Positions 17,501-26,380 of a DNA stretch of 64,000 nt are shown here, one piece after another (the stretch's first letter is position 1; each line of letters starts with the position of its first letter). This stretch comes from CAYUVH01 sp964448135 (GTDB lineage: Bacteria > Verrucomicrobiota > Verrucomicrobiia > Limisphaerales > UBA8199), in NCBI GenBank assembly GCA_964448135.1, contig CAYUVH010000006.1, positions 124,001-188,000 on the forward strand, written 5' to 3'. The position numbers and the translations under genes were made by a program. The notes below the pieces were generated by a model that was given only the letters and a program-made list of their open reading frames with translations, had not been told where the DNA came from and did not search any database.

Positions 17501-20500
17501 CGCGCGGTGAAGCTCAACGGCGTGGACATGCCGTTCCGTTTCACCTCGGGCGGGTTCACCATTCGCGGCGGGAAGCTCACCGAGGCGGTGATTGCCGGGC
17601 GCGGGCAACTCCCGCCGGCACTCGTCGGCGACGCGGATTGCACGGTGAACCTCACTTTCGCGCAGGGGGCAAACGGCATCATCCTGCAAGGCGGCAAAGT
17701 CGAGCTCGACAAAAAGGGCGACCCGATCGTATGCCATGCGACGCGCTTCACACTGACGATCACCGACCTGGACATCGGTTTCGCGGTGGACAACGGCTAT
17801 CACTTTTACTTTCTCATCACCGGGACGCTGCGGTTCACGCCAAAACCGGGCGAATTTGCCGAGGGGTTGCTCAAGCACCTGGCTGACGTGGAATTCGCGC
17901 TTGAGCGGATGCCGTTGACGAGCGACCCCCGCGTGCTTCTGCGGCACATCTCATTCCAGAAGGCGCTCAACCCGAAACGCGAGGCGACGCTCTTCAACAT
18001 CTTCCGTTTCGAGTTACGCGGGTTCGGCTTTCACCCCGCGTCCCCTAAATTTGAGGGCAATCCGCCGGCGATGAACATCTCCGGGCAGATCGAGCTGGGG
18101 CTGGGCGACGTGATGCAGCCGAAGATTGATTTCCACGGGCTCTGGATCGCGCCGCCGGCGACGGGGGAGAGCCTCCCGCGGATCAAGGCGGATGGCCTGG
18201 GAGTGGAGCTCAACATGGCGGGCTCGGTCAAGGTGCGGGGCACGGTGCTGGCGGTGGACCGTGACACGCGAACGGTGGAGGGCCGTGAACTGATTCCGCC
18301 CGGCTACAATGCATCCGGATTCCTTGGCGAAGGCGCACTGGATATACCCGGATGGGGCTCCATGCAGGCCACGCTTGGTTTCTTGGAGATCGAGAACCAG
18401 CAGAGAAAGCGGAAAAACGCCTTCTTTCTCTACCTGCAGGCGAACCATCTGGCGATCGAGATTCCGACGCCGTTCTGGACGTTCTACCTGCGCGAGGTCG
18501 GTTTCGGCTTCGGGTTCCGTTACACGCTGGCGGGCATCAAGGACGCAGAAGCCGCGACCTCGCCCAGCCAGTTGATCAGGATTCTCGACGAGGCTTCGCG
18601 TTTTCAGAACGACCTTCACCGCTTTTCCGCCTGGAAGCCGGACGCGGACAAGGACAACTTCACCCTCGCGATGAAGGGCGGCGTGCAGATGGCGCCCGCA
18701 CAAGACGACTACGACCCGGACACGGAGAAGAAAGCGCAGAATCCGCTCTTCTTCGACCTGATGGTCGCCCTGCGCTCGGACTTCACGTTCCTCATGAGCT
18801 CGCGCGCGTGGCTGGGAGTGAATTACTTTCACTACGAGAACGATGAAAATGGGCTGCGCTCACGGCCGGGCACCCGCGGGTTCTTCTACATTTCGGTGCC
18901 CCGGAGCGAGGTGCTGCTGCGCGCCATCTCGGACCCCAAAGGATACATCGGCGAGGACTTCCCGCTTTTTCGTTCCGACTCCATCCTGCGGCGGGCGGTG
19001 GAAGCAGTCGATTTCTCCTCGACGCTCTATATCCGGCCCGGGCTCTTCCAATGGGAGCTTGGCTGGCCGGATCAACTGGGGGTGACGATTTCGGACAATC
19101 CCAAGCTGCGGATCAAAGTGCGCGGCGGCATGATTTTTCGGGCGGCGGAGGATGGCCTGCTCTACGGCTTCAACATCGGCGCGGAGGCGTACGTGCTGGT
19201 CGAAGGGCGCGTCGGCTCATCCATCGGGGTGGCGGTGCGTGCGGAACTTGACGCGAAGTTTACCGCGCGGTTCATTTCTTACCTGGCCTGGAGGTTCAAG
19301 GATTCGCTCATCTATGCGCTCATCACTCTTGATGCGCGGCTGAGTTTTTCGGTCGAGGCCTGGATGGAGGTTGACCTCGGCTTCACCAGTTTCACACTGC
19401 GAATCGCGTTTTCGTTTTCGGTGCAATTTTCCGCCGCGGTCGAGCTGGCCATCTCGCCCGGCGGCCTAGGCGCGCATGTGCATGCGCGGGTGGCGGTGCA
19501 GGTCTTCGGCTGCACGCTGTCGGTGGGGGTCGGTTTCACGCTCGGAAGCAGCCAACTGGAGGAGGCGCGCGCCCGGATGGCGCGCTTCCTGGCGATGTCG
19601 CTCACGGCCGACGATCCGGCGCCCGCGCCCGTGCTGGCTGCGCAACAAGCCGACGAGAAAGCACAGCAGGAATCCAAGATCGCGGAGACGGCCGCGAAGG
19701 AGCCGGGCGAGCCGGTTGTGACACCGCCGGTGAACGGCCAGCCGCAGGATACCGACCGCACGCCATTCGGTCGCGCGCTGAAGCCGACCCACTTTTGGCT
19801 CGTTCTGCGCCAGTGCGAGACGCTGCCAACGGAGGCCGTTAGAATGACGAACCCCGTCCTTGCGATGCTCGTGCCAAAGGAGGCGGAGAACGAGGATCAA
19901 GGAGGGTTTTTCGCCGCGCCCGACCTGGCGCTTCAGCCGGCAAACGTGGCGCACACTGTCAAGCAGATCGCCGGCGCGCCGAACCTCCATTTCTACGATC
20001 CGGCCACAAAGGATTTCGAAAAAGTGACCGCTCCGAATCACTCCGCGCATGCGAACTGGGCGGCACCCATCCCGGTTGATGGCGGCGGGCGGCCGTTCAC
20101 ACTTCAACAGATGTTCGACGAGTGTTACCTCGCGAAAACCACGTGGAACGGCAGCGTGCGGACCGTGAGCGGCTGGCAAGAGCCGAAGACGATTCGGATG
20201 CACGGAACAGCCGCGCCGGCGCCCGTCGGGACCGAGAGCGAGCGCGCCGAGGAGCGGCGACAGCACCAACAGCAGCGGGACGCCGAGGCGAAGGAGCGAA
20301 AGTTCGACGAAAACGCCTTCCAGGCGCGCTCGACGGTCATGACGATGTTCCTCGATCAATTCATGACGCTCGCGCGTGACGGCAAGCGCAGTGGTTCCGG
20401 GCCGAACGATGCGCACGTGACAGATCTCGGGCTCGTATTCTTGGGGCCGGTTGACGAGGTGGCAAAACTGGCGAATGCCGTGGTAGAAAAGCAGGACGCA

Positions 20501-23500
20501 AGCCCGAGTGGCACTTCCGGCAGCATTGAAATCCTTAATCCGCGAGACCGCTGGTTCGATAGCGTGGACCCGATCCTCGCCGATGACCGGCAAGCCGTGG
20601 AGGCAGATGGAATCAAGCTCGACTGGCGACTGACGCTGGCCTTCAAAGACAAGTCAACCGCGGAGGCAGGCAAGCATGGGCGCAACAATCCCGAACAGTT
20701 TCTGTCTTACTATGAAATCACCCGCACCATCGAGGGCGCGGAGTTGGAGCCCGTCACGGTGCGGGTGAAAGCGGCGTCGCTCCTGGGCGGGCGCGCGGAC
20801 GTCCAGCACATCAACCTGGTGGCGCCCGACTGGCAGTTCGTGGATTCGCTCGATGGCGAGCTGGCGATCCCGGCCGAAGCGCGCGCCGCGTTGCTGCCGC
20901 CGCCCAGCGGGATGGACACGCTCGGCGCCTCGATCGCATGGCTCAAGGCGTTCCCCGAGAAAGAGGAAGTTACGTTTGCCTATACGGTCACGCCGGTGGA
21001 TATAGCCGGGGCGCGCGGGCTGCCGAAGAGTTTTGTGGTGGACGTGCGCCGGCCGAGGCCGACCGTGCGCCCGGCCACGGCGGAGTTGCGTCTGCGGCAG
21101 ACGCTCACGCCCGCGAAGCAGCCGGACATTTCGGCCGCGCCGCCAAAGGACCTTGAAATCTATCTGGCGATCAACGATCCGGCCTGGAAGGGCGACGAGG
21201 AGCCGGACTACGGCGGCTTCAAATTCAAAGTACAGCGCTTCTACCGGCTCATCGTGCATCCCGAATTGATCGAGCCCGCGGGGCATTACGGCTCCGACGG
21301 CGCGACAGCCCGCCTGCGCAGCCCGCGCACGCTCGCGACGGAACATGTGGCGACCGAGACACCCTTCGAGTTCGCGTTTGAAATGACGAAGCCCACCGAG
21401 GTGGCGAAGCCGGAGATTCTGAAATTCGAGAGCGACGAGGAAACTCTGAGGGGCATCAGGACCTGGGCGCGGCTTTCCAAAGGCAAGACAGGCGACATCC
21501 TCGTCGATGCACTGACCGACGTGAAACGCGCCGAGTTGCTCCGCAGCCTGTGGCAAATGTCGGAGAAGGATACGCGCCGGGTGGCGACGCGTTTTGTGCT
21601 CGAAACGGTGGTTCACATCGAGCGCATTGACGGCAAGGGCGAAAAGATCGAGGACTTGGTTTCGCGCCGGACCGTGGTGCCCGCGGAGCACGTCATGGTG
21701 ACTGCCGAAGGGGACACAATCCTCACGACGGCGGTAGCGCGCCCAGAGGCTTTCGAGTGGCCGCAGCCACTGGCTTTTCCGGCGCTGGGCAAGCACCAGG
21801 TACAGGCGCAGAGCGGCTTTGCGCGGTTCAAGGCGCCCGCCCGGGAAGCTACACTGGCGGGCTTCCTGGAGAATGGGCAGAACAACAGCCTCGTGTTGAT
21901 CCGCGACGCAGAGCGCCGCATCCTCACGACGGTGCGTTTTGCCGCTGTGCCGGATTGGGCGGAGAACAACCCCACCGGGCTGCAATTGACAAAGGAAGAC
22001 GCCGCATTGATCGCGGATTACGACCTTTATGAGCTCGACCTGGACGATCTCGACGCAATTTCCACGGGGGCGACGCCGCTGGGCGAGAACGCCCGCGCGT
22101 GGAGCCGCGCGCGCAGGGTTGGCCGCATCGAACAGCTTTCGCAAGGCGACGCGCGGCTGGTACCCGAGGGGAACAAGGAGCTGATGGCCTGGCAGGCGCA
22201 CTATCCCGGCGAGACGCAACGCCTCCAGGCGGGCGCGACTTTCACGCAAGGCGCAACCGGAGACCAGCCGCTACTCGCCGCGTGGTATTCCGGCCGTGAG
22301 AGCGCCGCGTTTTTCCCCGAGCGCCGCCCGCGGCTCCGCTTCTTTCCACAGGCTCCCGAGGATGTGATCAATGAACTGATGCGCGGCGGCCGCCCGGACG
22401 AACTGAAACTTACGTTGCGCGCGCGGCCCGGCTCGCGCGCTTCGACATTGGAGAATTGGAAATTCCCGCCGATAACACTTTTCAAACTTTCGCGCGTAGA
22501 GACTGGCCTGACATTTGAGCCCGCAGCTGGCGGGAATCCAGTAACAGTGAAGCCCGCAGGTAAAGAGTTCCTGCCAAAGGACATCCGCCATGTGCTGCTC
22601 AGGGTTGGGTTTGTCGCCTTCGAGGACTTGGTTGACGACGACAATTCGAATGAGAAGGACCCCAAGAACAAGCCGTTGGTCGAGTGGCTGCGCGATCCCC
22701 AAGCGCTCGACGGTCTGGAGCTTACAATCGAAGGCTCGAAATCCATCCACCGTTGGCAGGGTCACAGCGCCACGGAATCTGTGCCCATTTCGACAGGGCA
22801 AGTTACCCTCGACATCAATCTTCGCTCTCCGATCCATCCGCTTCTTGAAGAGGTGCTTGGTGAACTAGCCTACGAGCCGAGTGACGTGGACGGCAGCACG
22901 AACCTTTACCGCGCCTACAGTGTGATGGTGCAGCCGCCACCACCCATCGACGCGACCGATGCCGCCGCTTTCCTTGCCAGGCTGTCCGCCGCGGCAGATC
23001 CATACGGCTGGGGTGCACTGCAGGCGCTTGGGCTGGCCGCGGCGATTCGCATCTTTGATGTTGCGAGCGACGAATTCCTGCGGCCGCAGGAAACTGCCGA
23101 GCTCGTAAACAAGGTTTTCCCCGCTGTGCTGGAGCGCTGGAATAAGGAGCTCGGCACCGGCATCTCGCTCGGACAGCCCTTCGTCGAGCTGCACCTGAAA
23201 CCGGGCCGGGATCGCGACAGCGGACCATTCGATTCCGTACTCACCAAAGGCACCGAGGCCGAAGAAGCGCAGCTCGTGCTCGACGACGATGGGCTGGCGG
23301 TACTGCAAATCTCCCTGCGTCCGGCTCCGCTGGCGGCCTGGAGATACTGGCGGCAGGAGATGCGATGGAACTCGCAGCTGGCTGGGGAGGAGAGGTCGGT
23401 CGGCGGCAAGACTTGGACCGTAAAAAAAGCTGCGGAATGGTCGCTCACCCTTGCCGATGATAACAATACGCCCGTGGCGCTGAACGACGGCGTGGTCCTG

Positions 23501-26380
23501 GAAGGCAGTAACATCATCCGGCGCCGCGCGCGCTCCATGCGGATGGCGCTCAAAGGTGGCACTCCCGCCGCACAATGGGCGCGCGAACGCGGCGGACCAA
23601 TAGCCGCGCTCGATACGAAGGACCAACTTTCGACCGTACTTATACCAGGACGACCCACCGCCGCCGGGGCCGCATCAAAAGAAGGCGATCCCGAGCTGGC
23701 ACTTCTCGCGCGTCTTCCCGGCGATCTTGATGCGAACACCGTCTTTGCCACGCTAAACTGCCTCGTCGAGTGGGAGGAAGTCACCGAGCTGCGCATCGAG
23801 CGGGTGCCGGGCCTGCAGCATCCGGGACCATTCGTGCTGCTCAAAGCGCCTGTGTCGCAGCAACCGCCCGTCCGGGTCGAGACAGTCCCATACAAACTAA
23901 ATGAGGAAAAGTCGCCAATCGCCTTGGTTGGCAGGTGGCTGGAAAAGAGCGAGCCGGTGCAGACCGCCCTGGACCCGTTCGCCCGGTTCAAGGATCTGTC
24001 GCCTGCGGAATGGGCGGCGGCGTGCGGAGCGGTGTTTGACGCACCCAAGCCGACCGAGCTTACTTCGATTCCGAATGCGGTCCGCGCCTACCTTAGCTTC
24101 CTGCGCGTGCTCCGTGCCTTTTCGCGCGGAATCAAGCTGCCGGATAAGCAGGGAATCGCGGCGTTTGCCGGGTCGTTCGTGGCGTGGCAGCAGCGTTTTC
24201 TCGAGCACGGTGCGGGCACCGGCTTTGGCGCCAGTTCGCCGAGCCTCGCCCTTGCGGTGCCGGTAAAGGCGCTGCCCTGGAAAATCGCGGCTGATGCCGA
24301 TGGCTTCCTCACGCTGTCCTTGCTCCATTCCGACCGCTGGTCCCACACCCGCGCCTATGCCGTGAAACCCCTCAGCCGCTATCACCCGCTGCTCAAGGGC
24401 CTGGGCATTGCCGCGCAGGAGGACGCGGAAAACCTCGTACCCGAGAAGGCGCCGCTGCGGCCACCCGGTTACGCCATCGCCCACTCGCTTCGCACCGAAA
24501 AAATCGAACCGCCGGTTTTCATCGGCACGCGTCGCGTGAAATGGAAATCCGACGCGGCGGATGAGGATGACGTACTGGAAGTCATTGTCGCCCGGCACGG
24601 CGAGGAGGCGCTGGCCAGCTCCAATCGCGCCCTGTTCGCGCGGCTCGGGGTGCCGACCGCGCTTATGACTTTTGCCCGTGTTTACCGGTCGCCCGAGTGG
24701 CGCGACCGGCTGATTGATTTTGGAAAGAAGCAAGCGCCGCAGATTATCCCCAAGGCACTGCCCGAGCGTCTGCCCGAGCCGGCGAAACGTCCGGTCAACG
24801 AACCGGAAAAACAGATCACCGGCCCGATTGTCGGCGAGTTGGCAAAGCTTTACCCGCAGCTTTGGAAAGGCGCGGAAATCAAGCGCATTGACCCGCTACC
24901 GCCCCACTACAAGCTCATCACCTTTGCTGCCGAGCGCGCGGGCGCGGTTGTCTCGAACGTCGCCGCCGTGGTGCAGGACGACCTGCCACGCCGCGCGCTC
25001 CACGGCCGGCACGATGATTTGATGCCACCAGGAACTGATGGCGCCGCGGTGCTCCTGATCAAGGACGCGGGCGACGGCACGGGTCGCCTGGTCCTGTGTC
25101 ACCGGCTGCTTTCCCATGCCGACCTCACACCCAAACGCGCCGAACATTGGCATGGGCCAGATAAGACGGACATCTGCTGGTGGCCCGACCCGGACGTGGC
25201 CTACGTACTGCAGCGCCGTTGGGTCCAGGTGGCAGCCGGTAAAAAGACGGATATTCGCGAGGAAGACCTCGAACTGCGGCTTGGCCCGTTCGAGTCGAAA
25301 AGCGGGGACAGGATGGTGCAGGCTCGCGCACGAGGCACGCGTTTCATCGTCGGCGACCAGCCGAAAGTGAACCTCAATCAGACGCCGAAGCCGATCCTTT
25401 TCACTCTGGAAACTCGGCTCGACTTCCGCCCGCCTGCCGACGGGCAAGACCCCGTCGAGCTGGCGCGGCTCGTACCAACCGACTGGACCAGCCCCGCGTT
25501 GGCCAAGGCATTCAATCTCAAAGCACAAGCATTTGCCGCCATCCTCCTGCCGCATTGCGTCACGGCGGATCTAGAGCCGCAGAAAGACGAACCGGTAGAT
25601 AAGTATTTCGCGCGTCTGAAGACTTTTGCCACCGACCTCGCCACAGCCGTCGGAGCTGAGCTCAAGTCAACGAAGCCCTGGCATCAGGGACGGCTCCAGC
25701 GGGACCTGCTCGACCGGCTGAAGCTCCTCGACGACTGGATCAAGGCATGGTCGCTGAATGACGACGACACGCTGGATTCTGTGCGCGCAGCGGCAGGGCT
25801 GCCGATCGAGATCGAAGGCGTTTATCGCGTTGACGATCAACCGCTCCCGACGCTCGGCGGGCTTGCCCTGTGGGAACTAGCGGAGGACGCCGATGGTCTC
25901 CTGGCCGTCTGGGCCCTCGGGCCAACTGCGGTCATCGACGAGCTCAAGACCCCGACATATCCGCCAGTCGCGCGAGAGGGCGGCCTGCTGCGGACGATGC
26001 TGGCACGAATAATCATGGGTCTCGCGAGCCAGATGGTCCTGCGCGTGTTCGATGCCCGGGCAAGGCTGCGCTTTTCCAGTTTGGAGATTCAGATCCTTGA
26101 CACGCTTCGCAGCGCTGGAACGCCACTCACCGGCCAGGCGCTTCGGGAGAAACTTGGGAGCGTCTCCGACAAAATCCAGCACCTCGTCGAATCACTGAAC
26201 GGCCTCATCGCCGCCGGCTATCTCTCGTCAGATACTCCGGTTTTCGATCAGTTGCCGGATCTGGTCAAAGCCCGCTTCACTCTCCTGGTAGCTGATGCGC
26301 AAACGGCGACGCCCGGGCTTTTCGAGCAGACAGTGCGGTTGCCCGACTGGCTGGAATCAATTGTAAACCCGAAAAAATGA
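14573..26380 (+). CDS. Giant uncharacterised protein 1 (3935 aa), C-terminal winged-helix-like segment
   Basis: This uninterrupted 11.8-kb frame belongs to no family that I recognise. The start is unclear: TTG 14573 without an SD, or ATG 14687. No signal peptide is visible. Residues 1-1680 are rich in alternating hydrophobic strands with Gly turns (for example FELRGFGFHPASP, FYLREVGFGFGFRY, FTLRIAFSFSVQFSAAVEL). This pattern recalls DUF6603-like or repeating beta-groove proteins (resemblance only). Residues of about 1680-1740 form an Ala/Glu/Pro-rich linker, and about 1886-1915 a Gln/Glu/Arg-rich helix. The remaining part is mixed alpha/beta with many charged loops. Residues of about 3833-3884 (SSLEIQILDTLRSAGTPLTG, then DKIQHLVESLNGLIAAGYL) look like a winged helix. 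The stop overlaps giant gene 2 (ATGA). GC-rich codon use differs from the AT-richer TIR operon. Confidence 0.75.
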   Translation: MSAKPSVTFSSAEEFGTQCEVTNHSNLELDELVKANPLMANQGRVFVAGSAESSLTGWALLLNGGLEGTAGAGGSGEFKIESFVVLAWDKPNNVAEREVVIAFPPAPINLAAVTIDNNVGGTKWKWKLRKFADLAGELADKRIRTLIEEARRRLRAVELSWNFGGATDAGVAGRGSFLGITTWGSALVRGHARVNLRALIDPSGEEAKALGGVEAEISLQVSYETSLTDGGALGVQTQRSCSLRLELTVDETAVPPPALFLDLDELSVSLPPIAHGAVELLALNLADFASLPVPEGSLPLKKLAGLFQSLGRYLGPGWGELDVTFLSWKDAAGAATKPRLALRWQNGRLLFAIAGEGFAKADFENATVMGLRAKLAFFEAKVSKGGANLFTVKSATAARAIAVDGKEMGVYQATVAPEALALPSIPAGSRLFGPLRFTWRQVVPSLVFTPLQFGTGATEPDGRTVRALLDFPRLCVALAADPNVVLAVSGKVEITPSGTRVLELQLLEPSVIQLVAAGANAAVAGARQVLQLLAQAKLLAGEIDKLKRVLEVLGKLACAMAQSAAFVLDTAAELLAQTAAAIGELVGALFQKVAQLAEIPAGLGVNLDVELRIGLAPLELRQVFITLSGAGPAQTLTAIQALGFTLEVPTGWHPALLIDFVSDPGAYLLAIREPASADNRLASLSTDLWLKTGADKPLESVRDAHPETGNRPDPAKKQKPLLEITADDRRGGEIVFVLAGLRRGRAVLLKRAIQEGFRNPVTLPVGAAKVRVIDGPLQLVDPKETDIQFGINFQAERVLPFFGMGESGERLDFLKTLKEGLGQVVTVKGTDGPKIDGREARFGLLIEVKAAGLTTEVRLGLKLNLDTFEVSFEGSDVFPLRSRRIDQQALGLTWVVEQENEDERNANAEIEMFRASFINGESGFALNCATNPNERGKARMELHFDGLSSDGTGIVLVVQEFRVGRGGLDLVAKVSDRAVKLNGVDMPFRFTSGGFTIRGGKLTEAVIAGRGQLPPALVGDADCTVNLTFAQGANGIILQGGKVELDKKGDPIVCHATRFTLTITDLDIGFAVDNGYHFYFLITGTLRFTPKPGEFAEGLLKHLADVEFALERMPLTSDPRVLLRHISFQKALNPKREATLFNIFRFELRGFGFHPASPKFEGNPPAMNISGQIELGLGDVMQPKIDFHGLWIAPPATGESLPRIKADGLGVELNMAGSVKVRGTVLAVDRDTRTVEGRELIPPGYNASGFLGEGALDIPGWGSMQATLGFLEIENQQRKRKNAFFLYLQANHLAIEIPTPFWTFYLREVGFGFGFRYTLAGIKDAEAATSPSQLIRILDEASRFQNDLHRFSAWKPDADKDNFTLAMKGGVQMAPAQDDYDPDTEKKAQNPLFFDLMVALRSDFTFLMSSRAWLGVNYFHYENDENGLRSRPGTRGFFYISVPRSEVLLRAISDPKGYIGEDFPLFRSDSILRRAVEAVDFSSTLYIRPGLFQWELGWPDQLGVTISDNPKLRIKVRGGMIFRAAEDGLLYGFNIGAEAYVLVEGRVGSSIGVAVRAELDAKFTARFISYLAWRFKDSLIYALITLDARLSFSVEAWMEVDLGFTSFTLRIAFSFSVQFSAAVELAISPGGLGAHVHARVAVQVFGCTLSVGVGFTLGSSQLEEARARMARFLAMSLTADDPAPAPVLAAQQADEKAQQESKIAETAAKEPGEPVVTPPVNGQPQDTDRTPFGRALKPTHFWLVLRQCETLPTEAVRMTNPVLAMLVPKEAENEDQGGFFAAPDLALQPANVAHTVKQIAGAPNLHFYDPATKDFEKVTAPNHSAHANWAAPIPVDGGGRPFTLQQMFDECYLAKTTWNGSVRTVSGWQEPKTIRMHGTAAPAPVGTESERAEERRQHQQQRDAEAKERKFDENAFQARSTVMTMFLDQFMTLARDGKRSGSGPNDAHVTDLGLVFLGPVDEVAKLANAVVEKQDASPSGTSGSIEILNPRDRWFDSVDPILADDRQAVEADGIKLDWRLTLAFKDKSTAEAGKHGRNNPEQFLSYYEITRTIEGAELEPVTVRVKAASLLGGRADVQHINLVAPDWQFVDSLDGELAIPAEARAALLPPPSGMDTLGASIAWLKAFPEKEEVTFAYTVTPVDIAGARGLPKSFVVDVRRPRPTVRPATAELRLRQTLTPAKQPDISAAPPKDLEIYLAINDPAWKGDEEPDYGGFKFKVQRFYRLIVHPELIEPAGHYGSDGATARLRSPRTLATEHVATETPFEFAFEMTKPTEVAKPEILKFESDEETLRGIRTWARLSKGKTGDILVDALTDVKRAELLRSLWQMSEKDTRRVATRFVLETVVHIERIDGKGEKIEDLVSRRTVVPAEHVMVTAEGDTILTTAVARPEAFEWPQPLAFPALGKHQVQAQSGFARFKAPAREATLAGFLENGQNNSLVLIRDAERRILTTVRFAAVPDWAENNPTGLQLTKEDAALIADYDLYELDLDDLDAISTGATPLGENARAWSRARRVGRIEQLSQGDARLVPEGNKELMAWQAHYPGETQRLQAGATFTQGATGDQPLLAAWYSGRESAAFFPERRPRLRFFPQAPEDVINELMRGGRPDELKLTLRARPGSRASTLENWKFPPITLFKLSRVETGLTFEPAAGGNPVTVKPAGKEFLPKDIRHVLLRVGFVAFEDLVDDDNSNEKDPKNKPLVEWLRDPQALDGLELTIEGSKSIHRWQGHSATESVPISTGQVTLDINLRSPIHPLLEEVLGELAYEPSDVDGSTNLYRAYSVMVQPPPPIDATDAAAFLARLSAAADPYGWGALQALGLAAAIRIFDVASDEFLRPQETAELVNKVFPAVLERWNKELGTGISLGQPFVELHLKPGRDRDSGPFDSVLTKGTEAEEAQLVLDDDGLAVLQISLRPAPLAAWRYWRQEMRWNSQLAGEERSVGGKTWTVKKAAEWSLTLADDNNTPVALNDGVVLEGSNIIRRRARSMRMALKGGTPAAQWARERGGPIAALDTKDQLSTVLIPGRPTAAGAASKEGDPELALLARLPGDLDANTVFATLNCLVEWEEVTELRIERVPGLQHPGPFVLLKAPVSQQPPVRVETVPYKLNEEKSPIALVGRWLEKSEPVQTALDPFARFKDLSPAEWAAACGAVFDAPKPTELTSIPNAVRAYLSFLRVLRAFSRGIKLPDKQGIAAFAGSFVAWQQRFLEHGAGTGFGASSPSLALAVPVKALPWKIAADADGFLTLSLLHSDRWSHTRAYAVKPLSRYHPLLKGLGIAAQEDAENLVPEKAPLRPPGYAIAHSLRTEKIEPPVFIGTRRVKWKSDAADEDDVLEVIVARHGEEALASSNRALFARLGVPTALMTFARVYRSPEWRDRLIDFGKKQAPQIIPKALPERLPEPAKRPVNEPEKQITGPIVGELAKLYPQLWKGAEIKRIDPLPPHYKLITFAAERAGAVVSNVAAVVQDDLPRRALHGRHDDLMPPGTDGAAVLLIKDAGDGTGRLVLCHRLLSHADLTPKRAEHWHGPDKTDICWWPDPDVAYVLQRRWVQVAAGKKTDIREEDLELRLGPFESKSGDRMVQARARGTRFIVGDQPKVNLNQTPKPILFTLETRLDFRPPADGQDPVELARLVPTDWTSPALAKAFNLKAQAFAAILLPHCVTADLEPQKDEPVDKYFARLKTFATDLATAVGAELKSTKPWHQGRLQRDLLDRLKLLDDWIKAWSLNDDDTLDSVRAAAGLPIEIEGVYRVDDQPLPTLGGLALWELAEDADGLLAVWALGPTAVIDELKTPTYPPVAREGGLLRTMLARIIMGLASQMVLRVFDARARLRFSSLEIQILDTLRSAGTPLTGQALREKLGSVSDKIQHLVESLNGLIAAGYLSSDTPVFDQLPDLVKARFTLLVADAQTATPGLFEQTVRLPDWLESIVNPKK

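Noticed and set aside
15508..24733. Long antisense frames inside giant gene 1 (for example 20654-22249 and 22915-24048, minus)
   Set aside because: They mirror the GC-rich third codon positions of the plus-strand gene, are Arg/Ala/Pro-rich and contain no motif; typical shadows.
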